Source: Streptomyces sp.
GTDB lineage: Bacteria > Actinomycetota > Actinomycetes > Streptomycetales > Streptomycetaceae
Length of the DNA: 33,926 nt
NCBI RefSeq assembly: GCF_019510245.1
Contig: NZ_JAEKKT010000194.1
Span: 1 to 33,926, forward strand
Direction of reading: 5' to 3'
Part shown: one piece after another, positions 17,335-24,804 of the stretch
Layout: every line of letters starts with the position of its first letter
How positions within the stretch are numbered: position 1 is the first letter of the stretch
Position numbers and translations under genes: made by a program
The notes under the pieces: generated by a model
The model's input: the letters and a program-made list of their open reading frames with translations, nothing else
What the model was told of the DNA's origin: nothing
The model's database searches: none

Positions 17335-18159
17335 TTACTGCGTGACCGCGAAGTTGCGCAGGATCGCCGACGTCAGCTCCGGTTCGCCCTCCGCCTTCAC
17401 CCGGTCCGCGACCGCGTCCGGCGTGGTGCGGCCGCAGGCCAGGCGGACGTAGGTCTCCCAGTCGAGGGTGAAGCTGGCGGCGGGGCCGAGGGCGGGGGCC
17501 GTTTCGAGGGTGCCGCGGCCCTGGATGTCGACGCGGATGGTGCGCAGGAACTCGATGGGGCCGTGCACGTCGAAGACGATCGCCGAACTGCGCGGTGCGT
17601 TCGCTTTCTCGGCGACGACGGCCGGCAGCTCGCCGAGCAGCACGTCACGGGCGACGTGCGCGCCGGGGGAGTCGAGATTGCCGGGGCGGCCGAGGGCGGC
17701 CCGCAGGTCCTGCTCGTGCACCCACACGTTGAACGCATGGCCACGCATGGACTCTTCGAGGGTCAGCTCGGTGCCGAGCGGGGCGCGCACCTTGGCGCCC
17801 GGGTCCCGCGACTCGTTCCGCAGCTGGCGGTTGCGGCGGATGATCACGTACTCCAGCTCGGAGGTCATCTCCGGCGCCGTGTGGTGGCGGCGGACGTCGA
17901 CCTGCATCTCCATGTAGCGCTGCTGGTCGTTGGTGACGTGGAAGAGGTCGCGCGGCAGGGTGTGGATGGGGCGCGGGTCGCCGAGCATCTCGCAGTCCAG
18001 GCCGATGACATGGGAGACCACGTCCCGCACCGACCAGCCCGGGCACGGTGTCCGCCGGTTCCACTCGCCCTCGACAAGCGGCGTCACCAGCTCGGATATC
18101 GCTTCGATGGAGTGGGTCCACGCGTCGGCGTAGGGCTGGAGGGTGGGATGCAGACTCAC
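17335..18159 (-). CDS. Maleylpyruvate isomerase family (DinB/MDMPI_N) mycothiol-dependent protein
   Basis: The 274-residue protein has the DinB-like four-helix N-terminal domain: EGEWNRRTPCPGWSVRDVV, SHVIGLDCEMLGDPRP, and the metal-site HAFNVWVHEQDLRAALG. A C-terminal SCP2-like MDMPI_C half follows (FTLDWETYVRLACGR). These proteins use mycothiol, the actinobacterial low-molecular thiol, in isomerase or transferase reactions; the exact substrate is unknown. GTG at 18159 has GAGGGG about 9 bases upstream. It is divergent from the nitrilase-family gene. Confidence 0.8.
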   Translation of the reverse strand: MSLHPTLQPYADAWTHSIEAISELVTPLVEGEWNRRTPCPGWSVRDVVSHVIGLDCEMLGDPRPIHTLPRDLFHVTNDQQRYMEMQVDVRRHHTAPEMTSELEYVIIRRNRQLRNESRDPGAKVRAPLGTELTLEESMRGHAFNVWVHEQDLRAALGRPGNLDSPGAHVARDVLLGELPAVVAEKANAPRSSAIVFDVHGPIEFLRTIRVDIQGRGTLETAPALGPAASFTLDWETYVRLACGRTTPDAVADRVKAEGEPELTSAILRNFAVTQ

Positions 18160-18341
18160 GGAACGGGACCCCTCGGCGGTCGGTACTCGGGCAGGTGGTG
18201 GCGGCGCTGCCAGCGGGAGGTGGCTGCTGTCGGCGGGTGTCTTGAAACGCTAAGTTACGCTGCTGTGAGGCACCCCGGCAGTGCTTTCGTGTGACGATCG
18301 TAGGCCCGTGTGGACGGCTCGAATGCCAGGACGGTGGTACT

Positions 18342-19139
18342 GTGCGCGCTTCTCTCCTCCAGATCGCCGTAGATAAGGGCGAATCGGTCGAATCGCGTCG
18401 GCGGCGGGTGACCGCGCTGGTGCGCGAGCAGACGGACGCCGATCTCGTCGTACTGCCCGAGCTGTGGACGACGGGCGCGTTCGCCTACGAGCAGTTCGCC
18501 ACGGAGGCCGAGCCGCTCGAAGGCCCGACGTACGAGGCCATGGCGAAGGCGGCGAGCGACGCGGGCGTCTGGCTGCACGCAGGCTCGATCCCCGAGCGGG
18601 ACCCTGACGGCCCCCTCTACAACACGGCTCTCGTCTTCTCCCCCTCCGGTGAGCTTGCCGCGGCCTATCGCAAGATCCACCGCTTCGGCTTCGACAAGGG
18701 CGAGGCGGTGCTGATGGGCGCGGGACAGGAACTGGTGACGGTCCGGCTGCCCGGGACCACACTCGGCGTGGCCACCTGCTACGACCTCCGTTTCCCCGAG
18801 CTCTTCCGCGGACTCGTCGACGCCGGCGCCGAGACGCTGGTGGTCTCCGCGGGCTGGCCCGAGCGGCGCCGCGCGCACTGGACGCTGCTGGCCCAGGCAC
18901 GGGCGGTCGAGAACCAGGCGTTCGTGCTCGCGTGTGGAACGGCCGGGACGCACGCCGGAGTTCCGCAGGCCGGTCACTCGATCGTGGTCGACCCGTGGGG
19001 CGAGGTGCTGGCCGAGGCGGGCGCCGGCGAGGAGGTCCTCACCGTCGACCTCGACCCGGCCAGGGTCGCGGCGACCCGCGAACAGTTCCCGGCCCTCAAG
19101 GACCGCCTCCTCGGCCTGGACGCCCCGCGCCACCGCTAG
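18342..19139 (+). CDS. Carbon-nitrogen hydrolase (nitrilase superfamily amidase)
   Basis: The 265-residue enzyme shows the Glu-Lys-Cys triad of nitrilases: the Glu in VVLPELWTTG, the Lys in AAYRKIHRFGFDKGE, and the Cys in GVATCYDLRFPELFR. Members hydrolyse omega-amides or deaminated glutathione-like compounds; a Nit1/omega-amidase-like role is plausible but not shown. GTG at 18342 is chosen because the conserved sequence begins immediately (VRASLLQIAVDKGE). Earlier in-frame codons are unconserved and run into the divergent promoter region. The gene stops 4 bases before the convergent LURP-one gene ends. Confidence 0.87.
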   Translation: MRASLLQIAVDKGESVESRRRRVTALVREQTDADLVVLPELWTTGAFAYEQFATEAEPLEGPTYEAMAKAASDAGVWLHAGSIPERDPDGPLYNTALVFSPSGELAAAYRKIHRFGFDKGEAVLMGAGQELVTVRLPGTTLGVATCYDLRFPELFRGLVDAGAETLVVSAGWPERRRAHWTLLAQARAVENQAFVLACGTAGTHAGVPQAGHSIVVDPWGEVLAEAGAGEEVLTVDLDPARVAATREQFPALKDRLLGLDAPRHR

Positions 19140-19142
19140 CCC

Positions 19143-19637
19143 CTACTCCCCGTCCCGCTCCTTGTCGGCCAGGTGGATCACGCACACCGCGACCGCGATC
19201 AGCAGCGCCGGGTCCGCGTCGTCCCGTACGACGTCGACGCCGTAGGTCTCCCGCACGTGCAGCCAGCGCCGGGAGATCACGGCGAGCAGCTCACCGTCGT
19301 ACTCGACGGCGAACTCCCGGTCGAGGATCTTGCCGCTGACGTCCAGCTCGGTACCCTCGGCCAGCCGGACCCGGTAGTGGTTGCGCAGCAGCGACAGCCG
19401 CTTGCGCCGGATGGTGGCCAGGGGCTCGCCCTCGCGTTCGATCACCATGGTGTCGCGCAGGGCGAACATCTTCTGGTGGAAGTCGACGAGCACCCGTCCG
19501 TGCCGGTCCTTCAGCTCGAACGTGTCGCGCACCCGCATGGCCTTGCCGTCGACGAGGAAGACCTTGTCGCCGCGCTCGTCCTCGATCCAGTAGTCCTCAC
19601 CGAAGCCGAGGAGCCGGTCGCGTACCAGGAATCTCAT
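19143..19637 (-). CDS. LURP-one-related (DUF567/Tubby-like) protein
   Basis: The 164-residue protein begins MRFLVRDRLLGFGEDYWIED, the usual N-terminus of bacterial LURP-one-related proteins, and has DTFELKDRHGRVLVDFHQKM and YRVRLAEGTELDVSGKILDREF. The fold is a closed beta barrel around a helix, related to Tubby and scramblases. Bacterial function is unknown. Its ATG overlaps the TGA of a truncated AraC-family regulator gene in ATGA fashion, so the two were once co-transcribed. Confidence 0.85.
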   Translation of the reverse strand: MRFLVRDRLLGFGEDYWIEDERGDKVFLVDGKAMRVRDTFELKDRHGRVLVDFHQKMFALRDTMVIEREGEPLATIRRKRLSLLRNHYRVRLAEGTELDVSGKILDREFAVEYDGELLAVISRRWLHVRETYGVDVVRDDADPALLIAVAVCVIHLADKERDGE

Positions 19638-19708
19638 ACCCGTACCCCTTCCCGCCCCACCGGCCCGAAACGCCGCCGGTAGTCCGACGGGCTGAGTCCC
19701 GTCTCGCG
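19634..19708 (-). pseudogene. 3' remnant of an AraC-family regulator gene
   Basis: Only the last 24 codons remain: RETGLSPSDYRRRFG plus a short tail, then TGA overlapping the LURP-one start. This is the end of the AraC helix-turn-helix domain. Upstream of 19708 (on the minus strand) the frame reads PLSHPREPP, which has no AraC character. The rest of the gene is not in the window. The break lies between the LURP-one gene and the serine recombinase gene, so it probably marks the boundary of a deleted or inserted element. Confidence 0.7.
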
Positions 19709-19820
19709 CGGTGGCTCACGCGGATGCGACAACGGGCCGCGCGCTGAGCTGACCGGCAGGGGAGTTCCTTACCTTTGACTCCGCTGTTCGTTCACAGAGC
19801 GAGCAACTCTGGGAGGGGAC

Positions 19821-21077
19821 ATGCGGCAGGGGGAAATCTGTGCCGATCTCTACCTTCGGCTCTCGCTCGACCGTGAGGGTAAGACCGCCATCGAGCGGCA
19901 GGATGCTGACTGCCGGGACTGGGCGGCTCGGCACGGTTTGCTTGTGCGCCAAGTGCACGTCGATCGCGGGAAGTCCGGGTACAGGGATGTGACCCGGAAG
20001 GGCTTCGAGGCGGCCAAGCAGGCGGTCACGACTGGTGCCGTGCCGACGCTGATCGTCTGGAAACTGGATCGACTCAGCCGTAAGGGCACGGCCGAGGTCG
20101 GGCCTCTCTTGGAAGAGTTCGCCAGGGTCGGCGGGCGTCTGATCTCCGTCATGGACGGACTCGATTCGAGTCGGCATGGAGACAGACTCGCCATGTGCTC
20201 GCTGTCGGAGTGGGCCCGCGCCGAGGCGGAGACCCAGGGCAAGCGCATCCGCCACGCCAAGCAGTATCTCCGGGGCCGGGGGCGGTGGATCGGCGGGCAG
20301 CCGCCCTACGGGCTTCGCGTCGATGCCGACTCGGGACGCCTGGAGCCTGATCCGGACACCGCGCTGTATGCGCGCCTGATCGCGGACGAAGCCCTTGCGG
20401 GACGCCCCCTCGTGCGTATCGCCAGGTTGCTTGACGAGTACGAGATCCCCGCGCCCAGAGGCGGCCTTTGGCAGGTGGGCTCACTGTCACAGTTGCTGAA
20501 GGCGCCTGCGTTCGCGGGACTCCTCCCGGAGACGGAGGTGGTCTGGGACGAGGAGCGCGGCTGCCGCAAGTACACCGGTGCCGTCCGTCCTTATCTGGAT
20601 CCGGAGACCGGAGGCCCTGTGGTGGTCGGCGAGGGGATCGTGACAGTGCAGGAGCAGCGGTGGATCACGCGGGAGCTGGAGTCCAGGACCCGGTTACGGG
20701 GCGACGGCCTGAAGCGGCCCGTCCGCGGACCGGCTCACCTGCTGACGGGTCTGCTCCACTGCGGAGTCGAGGGCTGTGGCGTCCGTATGAGCAGGAACGG
20801 CACGTCGTACGTGTGCCAGGGAGTCCGCCTCGGACACACCTGCCCGGGAGCACGAGCGATGGCAGCTCCGGTCGAGCATGCGCTGATCGCCGCCTTCTTG
20901 GGACGCAACCCGGCACTCGCCGTGGAGTGGGAGCGAAGCGACATTTCCCGGAGACGCGCGCTTCTGGCCGCGGCTGTGGAGGGAGTATGGGTGGCCAAGG
21001 CCCCAGGCCGAGGGCACCGGTTCGATCCCGGAAAACGGCTGCGCATCGTCTGGGCTGGTGAGCAGCGCGCGGAATAG
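19821..21077 (+). CDS. Large serine recombinase (site-specific integrase)
   Basis: The 418-residue protein has a resolvase catalytic domain at about 5-150: LYLRLSLDREG with nucleophile S15, IERQDADCRDWAA, and IVWKLDRLSRKG with the conserved Arg residues. A recombinase domain follows (GQPPYGLRVDADSG, IARLLDEYEIPAP, SQLLKAPAFAGLL), then a zinc ribbon with LLTGLLHCGVEGCGVRMSR and later cysteines (about 310-345). It is shorter than phiC31 integrase and has only a short C-terminal tail. ATG at 19821 follows GGGAGGGG. Codon use is less GC-biased than in its neighbours. No other phage or conjugation genes are present, so this is a lone integrase at an integration scar. Confidence 0.9.
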   Translation: MRQGEICADLYLRLSLDREGKTAIERQDADCRDWAARHGLLVRQVHVDRGKSGYRDVTRKGFEAAKQAVTTGAVPTLIVWKLDRLSRKGTAEVGPLLEEFARVGGRLISVMDGLDSSRHGDRLAMCSLSEWARAEAETQGKRIRHAKQYLRGRGRWIGGQPPYGLRVDADSGRLEPDPDTALYARLIADEALAGRPLVRIARLLDEYEIPAPRGGLWQVGSLSQLLKAPAFAGLLPETEVVWDEERGCRKYTGAVRPYLDPETGGPVVVGEGIVTVQEQRWITRELESRTRLRGDGLKRPVRGPAHLLTGLLHCGVEGCGVRMSRNGTSYVCQGVRLGHTCPGARAMAAPVEHALIAAFLGRNPALAVEWERSDISRRRALLAAAVEGVWVAKAPGRGHRFDPGKRLRIVWAGEQRAE

Positions 21078-21107
21078 CGTGAGAGACGCCTGTGGTTGGC
21101 TTGAACC

Positions 21108-22919
21108 ATGGCAAAACGCGTACGTGTCCGTGCCCCCGAGCTGATCGGCAAGGGTGGCTGGATCAACACAGGTGACAGGCAGCTCAGCCTCGCGGAGCTC
21201 CGCGGGCGCATCGTAGTTGCCGATTTTTGGACTTTTTGTTGCGTGAACTGCCTGCACGTCCTCGACGAGCTGCGGGAGCTGGAGGAGCGGCACCGGGACA
21301 CGGTGGTGATCGTCGGGGTGCACTCGCCGAAGTTCGTGCACGAGGCGGAGCACCGGGCGGTCGTCGACGCGGTGGAGCGGTACGGCGTCGAGCACCCGGT
21401 GCTGGACGACCCGGAGCTCGCCACCTGGAAGCAGTACGCGGTCCGGGCCTGGCCGACGCTGGTCGTGATCGACCCGGAGGGATACGTCGTCGCCCAGCAC
21501 GCCGGCGAGGGCCACGCGCACGCCATCGCGCGGCTGGTCGAGGAGCTGGAGGCGGAGCACGAGGCGAAGGGCACCCTGCGCCGGGGCGACGGACCGTACG
21601 TGGCGCCGGAGCCCGAGCCGACGGCCCTGCGCTTCCCCGGCAAGGCCCTCCTGCTGCCCTCGGGGAACTTCCTGGTCAGCGACACCACCCGGCACCAGCT
21701 GGTGGAGCTGGCGGCGGACGCGGAGACGGTCGTACGGCGGATCGGCACCGGCACGCGCGGTTTCACGGACGGCGGCGCCGACACCGTCTCCTTCAGCGAG
21801 CCGCAGGGCCTGGCCCTCCTCGACGACGGCTCGGTGGTCGTCGCCGACACCGTCAACCACGCGCTGCGCCGCCTCGACCCGGCCACCGGTGCGGTGACCA
21901 CCCTCGCCGGCACCGGCCGGCAGTGGTGGCAGGGCTCCCCGACCTCCGGCCCGGCCCGTGAGATCGACCTGTCCTCCCCCTGGGACGTGGCCGTCTTCGG
22001 CGGCAAGGTGTGGATCGCCATGGCCGGCGTGCACCAGTTGTGGGCGTACGACCCGGAGCGCGGGACGGTCGCCGTCGCCGCCGGCACCACCAACGAGGGA
22101 CTGGTCGACGGGCCGGCGGCCGAGGCCTGGTTCGCGCAGCCGTCCGGCCTCGCGGCCACCGCCGACCGTCTCTGGCTCGCCGACTCCGAGACGAGCGCCC
22201 TGCGCTGGGTCGACCTGGAGGGACACGTCCACACCGCGGTGGGGACCGGGCTGTTCGACTTCGGGCATCGCGACGGCGCGGCCGAACAGGCCCTGTTCCA
22301 GCATCCGCTGGGTGTGACCGCGCTCCCGGACGGTTCCGTCGCCGTCTCCGACACCTACAACCACGCGCTGCGCCGCTACGACCCCGCGACGGGCGAGGTC
22401 ACCACGCTGGCCACGGACCTGCGGGAGCCGAGTGGCGCGGTGCTGGCCGGCGAGGACATCGTGGTGGTGGAGTCGGCCCGGCACCGGCTGACCCGGCTGC
22501 GGCTGCCCGAGGAGGCGGTCCGGGTGGCGTCGGTCGCCCACCGCACCCAGCGCGCGGCGACCGAGGTCGCTCCCGGCAGGCTCCGGCTCGACGTGGTCTT
22601 CCAGGCCCCGGCGGGCCAGAAGCTGGACACCCGCTACGGCCCCTCGACCCGCCTGCTGGTCTCCTCGACCCCGCCTGAGCTGCTGCTCAAGGGCGAGGGC
22701 GCGGACACCGACCTGTCGAGGGAGCTGGAACTGAACCCGGCCGTCGAGGAGGGCGTCCTGCACGTCTCGGCGATGGCCGCGTCCTGTGACGACGACGAGG
22801 CCACCCAATACCCGGCCTGCCATGTGCACCAGCAGGACTGGGGGGTGCCGGTACGGATCACGGAGGGTGGGGTGAACCGGCTTCCACTCATCCTCGCCGG
22901 TATGGATCAGCGCCCCTGA
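21108..22919 (+). CDS. Thioredoxin-fold / NHL-repeat protein (NHLRC2-like)
   Basis: The 603-residue protein has a TlpA-like thioredoxin domain (about 1-150) with DFWTFCCVNC containing a CxxC (C45, C48) and WPTLVVIDPEG with the cis-Pro. Repeated NHL beta-propeller blades follow, for example GLALLDDGSVVVADTVNHAL, GVTALPDGSVAVSDTYNHAL and LAATADRLWLADSETSALR. Human NHLRC2 has the same layout. A redox or scaffolding role in the cytosol is inferred; no signal peptide is present. The first 44 codons are rich in A/T-ending codons, whereas the next 80 have none, which fits reconstruction of the 5' end by an integrated element. Confidence 0.88.
   Translation: MAKRVRVRAPELIGKGGWINTGDRQLSLAELRGRIVVADFWTFCCVNCLHVLDELRELEERHRDTVVIVGVHSPKFVHEAEHRAVVDAVERYGVEHPVLDDPELATWKQYAVRAWPTLVVIDPEGYVVAQHAGEGHAHAIARLVEELEAEHEAKGTLRRGDGPYVAPEPEPTALRFPGKALLLPSGNFLVSDTTRHQLVELAADAETVVRRIGTGTRGFTDGGADTVSFSEPQGLALLDDGSVVVADTVNHALRRLDPATGAVTTLAGTGRQWWQGSPTSGPAREIDLSSPWDVAVFGGKVWIAMAGVHQLWAYDPERGTVAVAAGTTNEGLVDGPAAEAWFAQPSGLAATADRLWLADSETSALRWVDLEGHVHTAVGTGLFDFGHRDGAAEQALFQHPLGVTALPDGSVAVSDTYNHALRRYDPATGEVTTLATDLREPSGAVLAGEDIVVVESARHRLTRLRLPEEAVRVASVAHRTQRAATEVAPGRLRLDVVFQAPAGQKLDTRYGPSTRLLVSSTPPELLLKGEGADTDLSRELELNPAVEEGVLHVSAMAASCDDDEATQYPACHVHQQDWGVPVRITEGGVNRLPLILAGMDQRP
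21220..21260. other. Predicted attachment-site junction inside the thioredoxin/NHL gene
   Basis: The sequence switches from AT-rich codons (GAT TTT TGG ACT TTT TGT) to uniformly GC-ending codons at about 21240, within the CxxC-encoding segment. The serine integrase gene ends 31 bases before this gene starts. A crossover here would leave a phage-derived 5' end fused in frame to the host gene. The exact core dinucleotide cannot be read from one junction. Confidence 0.5.
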
Positions 22920-22930
22920 AAGGGGCGCTG
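22908..22930 (+). terminator. Hairpin enclosing the NHL gene stop codon
   Basis: CAGCGCCCC (22908-22916) and GGGGCGCTG (22922-22930) are perfect 9-bp arms; the loop TGAAA contains the stop codon itself. A GGGGGTACCCCC palindrome follows. There is no T-run. Confidence 0.55.
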
Positions 22931-23016
22931 GGGGTACCCCCGGCCGAAGGCTGGGGGAGGAACTGCGCGCTCAGCCCCCACGCGCCCGCAGTCAACGCAC
23001 AACCGGCACACCCCGG

Positions 23017-23175
23017 CTACCGCCTCCGCGGAACCAACTTGAACACCGCCACCCCGGCCGCCACCAGCGTCGTGGCCGCCACCACCATCGCCATGCTGTT
23101 GATCCAGAGCCCGGTGGCGGCCAGGGTCGCCCCGCCCGCACCGGCCGTGCCCGCGCCGATCACTCTGCCGTACAT
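23017..23175 (-). CDS. 52-residue microprotein consisting of an LAATG sortase-type signal
   Basis: The reading frame encodes MYGRVIGAGTAG..., then LAATG (residues 18-22), a hydrophobic helix (about 24-46, MAMVVAATTLVAAGVAVF) and a PRRRR-like basic end. LAXTG plus helix plus basic tail is the cell-wall sorting signal used by class E sortases in Streptomyces, for example on long chaplins. AGGAG lies 7 bases before the ATG, and codon use is GC-ending, so it is very likely translated. It starts 30 bases after the glycosyltransferase stop and is probably co-transcribed. The protein lacks an N-terminal signal peptide and any sizeable exported domain; its role is unknown. Confidence 0.75.
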   Translation of the reverse strand: MYGRVIGAGTAGAGGATLAATGLWINSMAMVVAATTLVAAGVAVFKLVPRRR

Positions 23176-23205
23176 CGCTTTTCTCCTAAGAGGGTTGAGG
23201 GGATC

Positions 23206-24312
23206 TCACGTAGCCACCCACTTCTCCTCGCTGCGGCGCACCAGCCCCCACAGCGAGGTGAAGTAGACGGCGTGCTGGAAGAGGTCGTAGAGCATCTCCG
23301 GGATCATCAGCGCGGCGACCAGGACGGCCTTCGGTCCCGCCCGCCGTACGGAGACGGTCTTCTCGACGACGAAGATCAGGCCGATCGCCGTCCAGAACGG
23401 CGACAGGCCCGGCCAGCCGTACAGCGAGGAGTACGCGGCCATGTAGGTCAGGTAGATCAGGAAGGAGAGCGCGCCGAAGCCCATCAGGAACTGCTGGACG
23501 AAGTAGCGGGCGGTGACCCGGGTCCAGCCGTAGTCGCGGAGGTTCTCCAGTGCGCCGCGCTGCCAGCGCAGCCGCTGGTGCCAGAGTTTGGGGAGGGTCG
23601 GCATGACCTCGGTGGTGACCGCGCAGCCGGCCGGGGACATGGCCCGGTAGCCGAGGGTCTTGACCGCCTTGGTCATCTCGTCGTCCTCGGTGAGCGAGGC
23701 GAGGCTGTAGTAGCCGGTGCCGCCGCCGAGTTCGCCGGCGCGGCGGGCCGCGCGGACCTCGCGCAGCACGCGGGCGCGGAACATCGTGCCGGTGCCGGTG
23801 AGGACCTGGGCCTTGCCGCCGGTGCGCTCCAGTTCCCAGGCGTAGCGGTGGAACTCCATGCGCTGCAGCAGGCCGAGGAGGCCGCCGCCGTCCTCGCCGT
23901 AGAAGACGCCGCCGACCGCGCCGACCTTGCGGTTGAAGGTGGCGAGCGCGGTCTCGACGAACCAGGGGTTGAGGACGGTGTCGGCGTCCTGGACCAGGAG
24001 CAGGTCCCGGTCGTCCAGGTGCGGCAGCACCCACGCGATGGCCTGGTTGAGGGCACCGGCCTTCTTGTGGGTGTTGCCCTGGGTGGGGAAGACCCGGGCG
24101 CCGTGGGCGGCGGCGACGCCGGCCGTGTCGTCGGTGCAGTTGTCGGTGACGACGACGACCAGGTCGGGGCGCCGGGTCTGGTCCCAGAGGCCGTCGATCG
24201 CGTCGGCGATACGTTTCTGCTCGTTGTGTGCCGGGATCAGGACGGCGAGTCTCGGTCTGTCGCCCGGTTCCTCGGGCGCGGCGTGGGCACGGCGCGTGGC
24301 GTGACGGCGCAC
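23206..24312 (-). CDS. Membrane-bound GT2 family glycosyltransferase (processive-type)
   Basis: The 368-residue protein has the GT2 core: VLIPAHNEQKRI, VTDNCTDDTA, the metal/nucleotide motif QDAD (108-111), the catalytic TEDDE (208-212) and QRLRW (246-250), the QxxRW motif of processive synthases such as cellulose or hyaluronan synthase. Three to four hydrophobic helices follow (FLMGFGALSFLIYL, FWTAIGLIFVV, AVLVAALMIPEM). It probably polymerises or transfers a sugar to an envelope polymer on the inner face of the membrane; the sugar is unknown. GTG at 24312 follows an AGGGGG about 10 bases upstream. It is followed by the LAATG microprotein gene. Confidence 0.9.
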   Translation of the reverse strand: MRRHATRRAHAAPEEPGDRPRLAVLIPAHNEQKRIADAIDGLWDQTRRPDLVVVVTDNCTDDTAGVAAAHGARVFPTQGNTHKKAGALNQAIAWVLPHLDDRDLLLVQDADTVLNPWFVETALATFNRKVGAVGGVFYGEDGGGLLGLLQRMEFHRYAWELERTGGKAQVLTGTGTMFRARVLREVRAARRAGELGGGTGYYSLASLTEDDEMTKAVKTLGYRAMSPAGCAVTTEVMPTLPKLWHQRLRWQRGALENLRDYGWTRVTARYFVQQFLMGFGALSFLIYLTYMAAYSSLYGWPGLSPFWTAIGLIFVVEKTVSVRRAGPKAVLVAALMIPEMLYDLFQHAVYFTSLWGLVRRSEEKWVAT

Positions 24313-24478
24313 GGCTCGGTACCCCCTGTCGTGAAGACCTCGGTGGATCCGGAAGCCGATGCTCCGGACCCGTCAGTGATCGGAAGTCTTCACGAGATCT
24401 GTACAACTTCGGTAGTTGAAAGCTGTAACGGATTGCTCACGGTTGCCTGTGATGACCCTGTGGGTGTGGCTGTGTCCG
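24313..24478. promoter_or_regulatory. Promoter region of the glycosyltransferase gene
   Basis: This 166-base gap is locally AT-richer. It contains the inverted repeat CAACT-TCGGT-AGTTG (about 24403-24417) next to AAAGCTGTAACGG. It precedes the minus-strand glycosyltransferase gene. No -35/-10 pair is clear enough to place. Confidence 0.35.
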
Positions 24479-24730
24479 TTACACGCCGTATCCGTCTCCG
24501 TATCCGTCACGGTGGTGATGGTGTCGTTCCTCCTCGACCACCGTCGTCGTCGGCGGCACCATGACCCGCCGGCGGCTGGCGATGCTGCTGAACGTGGCGA
24601 CGCCGATGATGCCGACGGCCATCAGGATCAGGCCGACGACGTCGAGGTTGACGCCGTTCATGTGCCAGTCGGTCGCGAACGTGAGGATGGCCCCCACGGC
24701 GATGAGGATGATGCACCCGCCGAGCCCCAT
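24479..24730 (-). CDS. Small two-helix membrane protein (DUF6458-like)
   Basis: The 83-residue product begins MGLGGCIILIAVGAILTFA, has a second hydrophobic helix (VVGLILMAVGIIGVATFSS) and ends in a basic patch (ASRRRVM) plus a Glu- and His-rich tail with HHHH. The WHMNGVNLDVVG loop between the helices is characteristic of small actinobacterial membrane proteins known only as domains of unknown function. ATG at 24730 has GGGGAGG about 8 bases upstream. Function is unknown. Confidence 0.75.
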   Translation of the reverse strand: MGLGGCIILIAVGAILTFATDWHMNGVNLDVVGLILMAVGIIGVATFSSIASRRRVMVPPTTTVVEEERHHHHRDGYGDGYGV

Positions 24731-24804
24731 GAGTGTTGCCTCCCCTTCAGGTTCGGTGGTTCCGGTGCACACCGGGTACCCAGGGCGGGGCGGGCTATGT
24801 CCGA

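Noticed and set aside
19713..21107. Complete prophage or ICE
   Set aside because: Only the integrase is present; no excisionase, replication, transfer or structural genes lie near it.
20694..22829. A 711-codon minus-strand frame across the integrase and NHL genes
   Set aside because: Shadow of two well-supported plus-strand genes; no recognisable domain.
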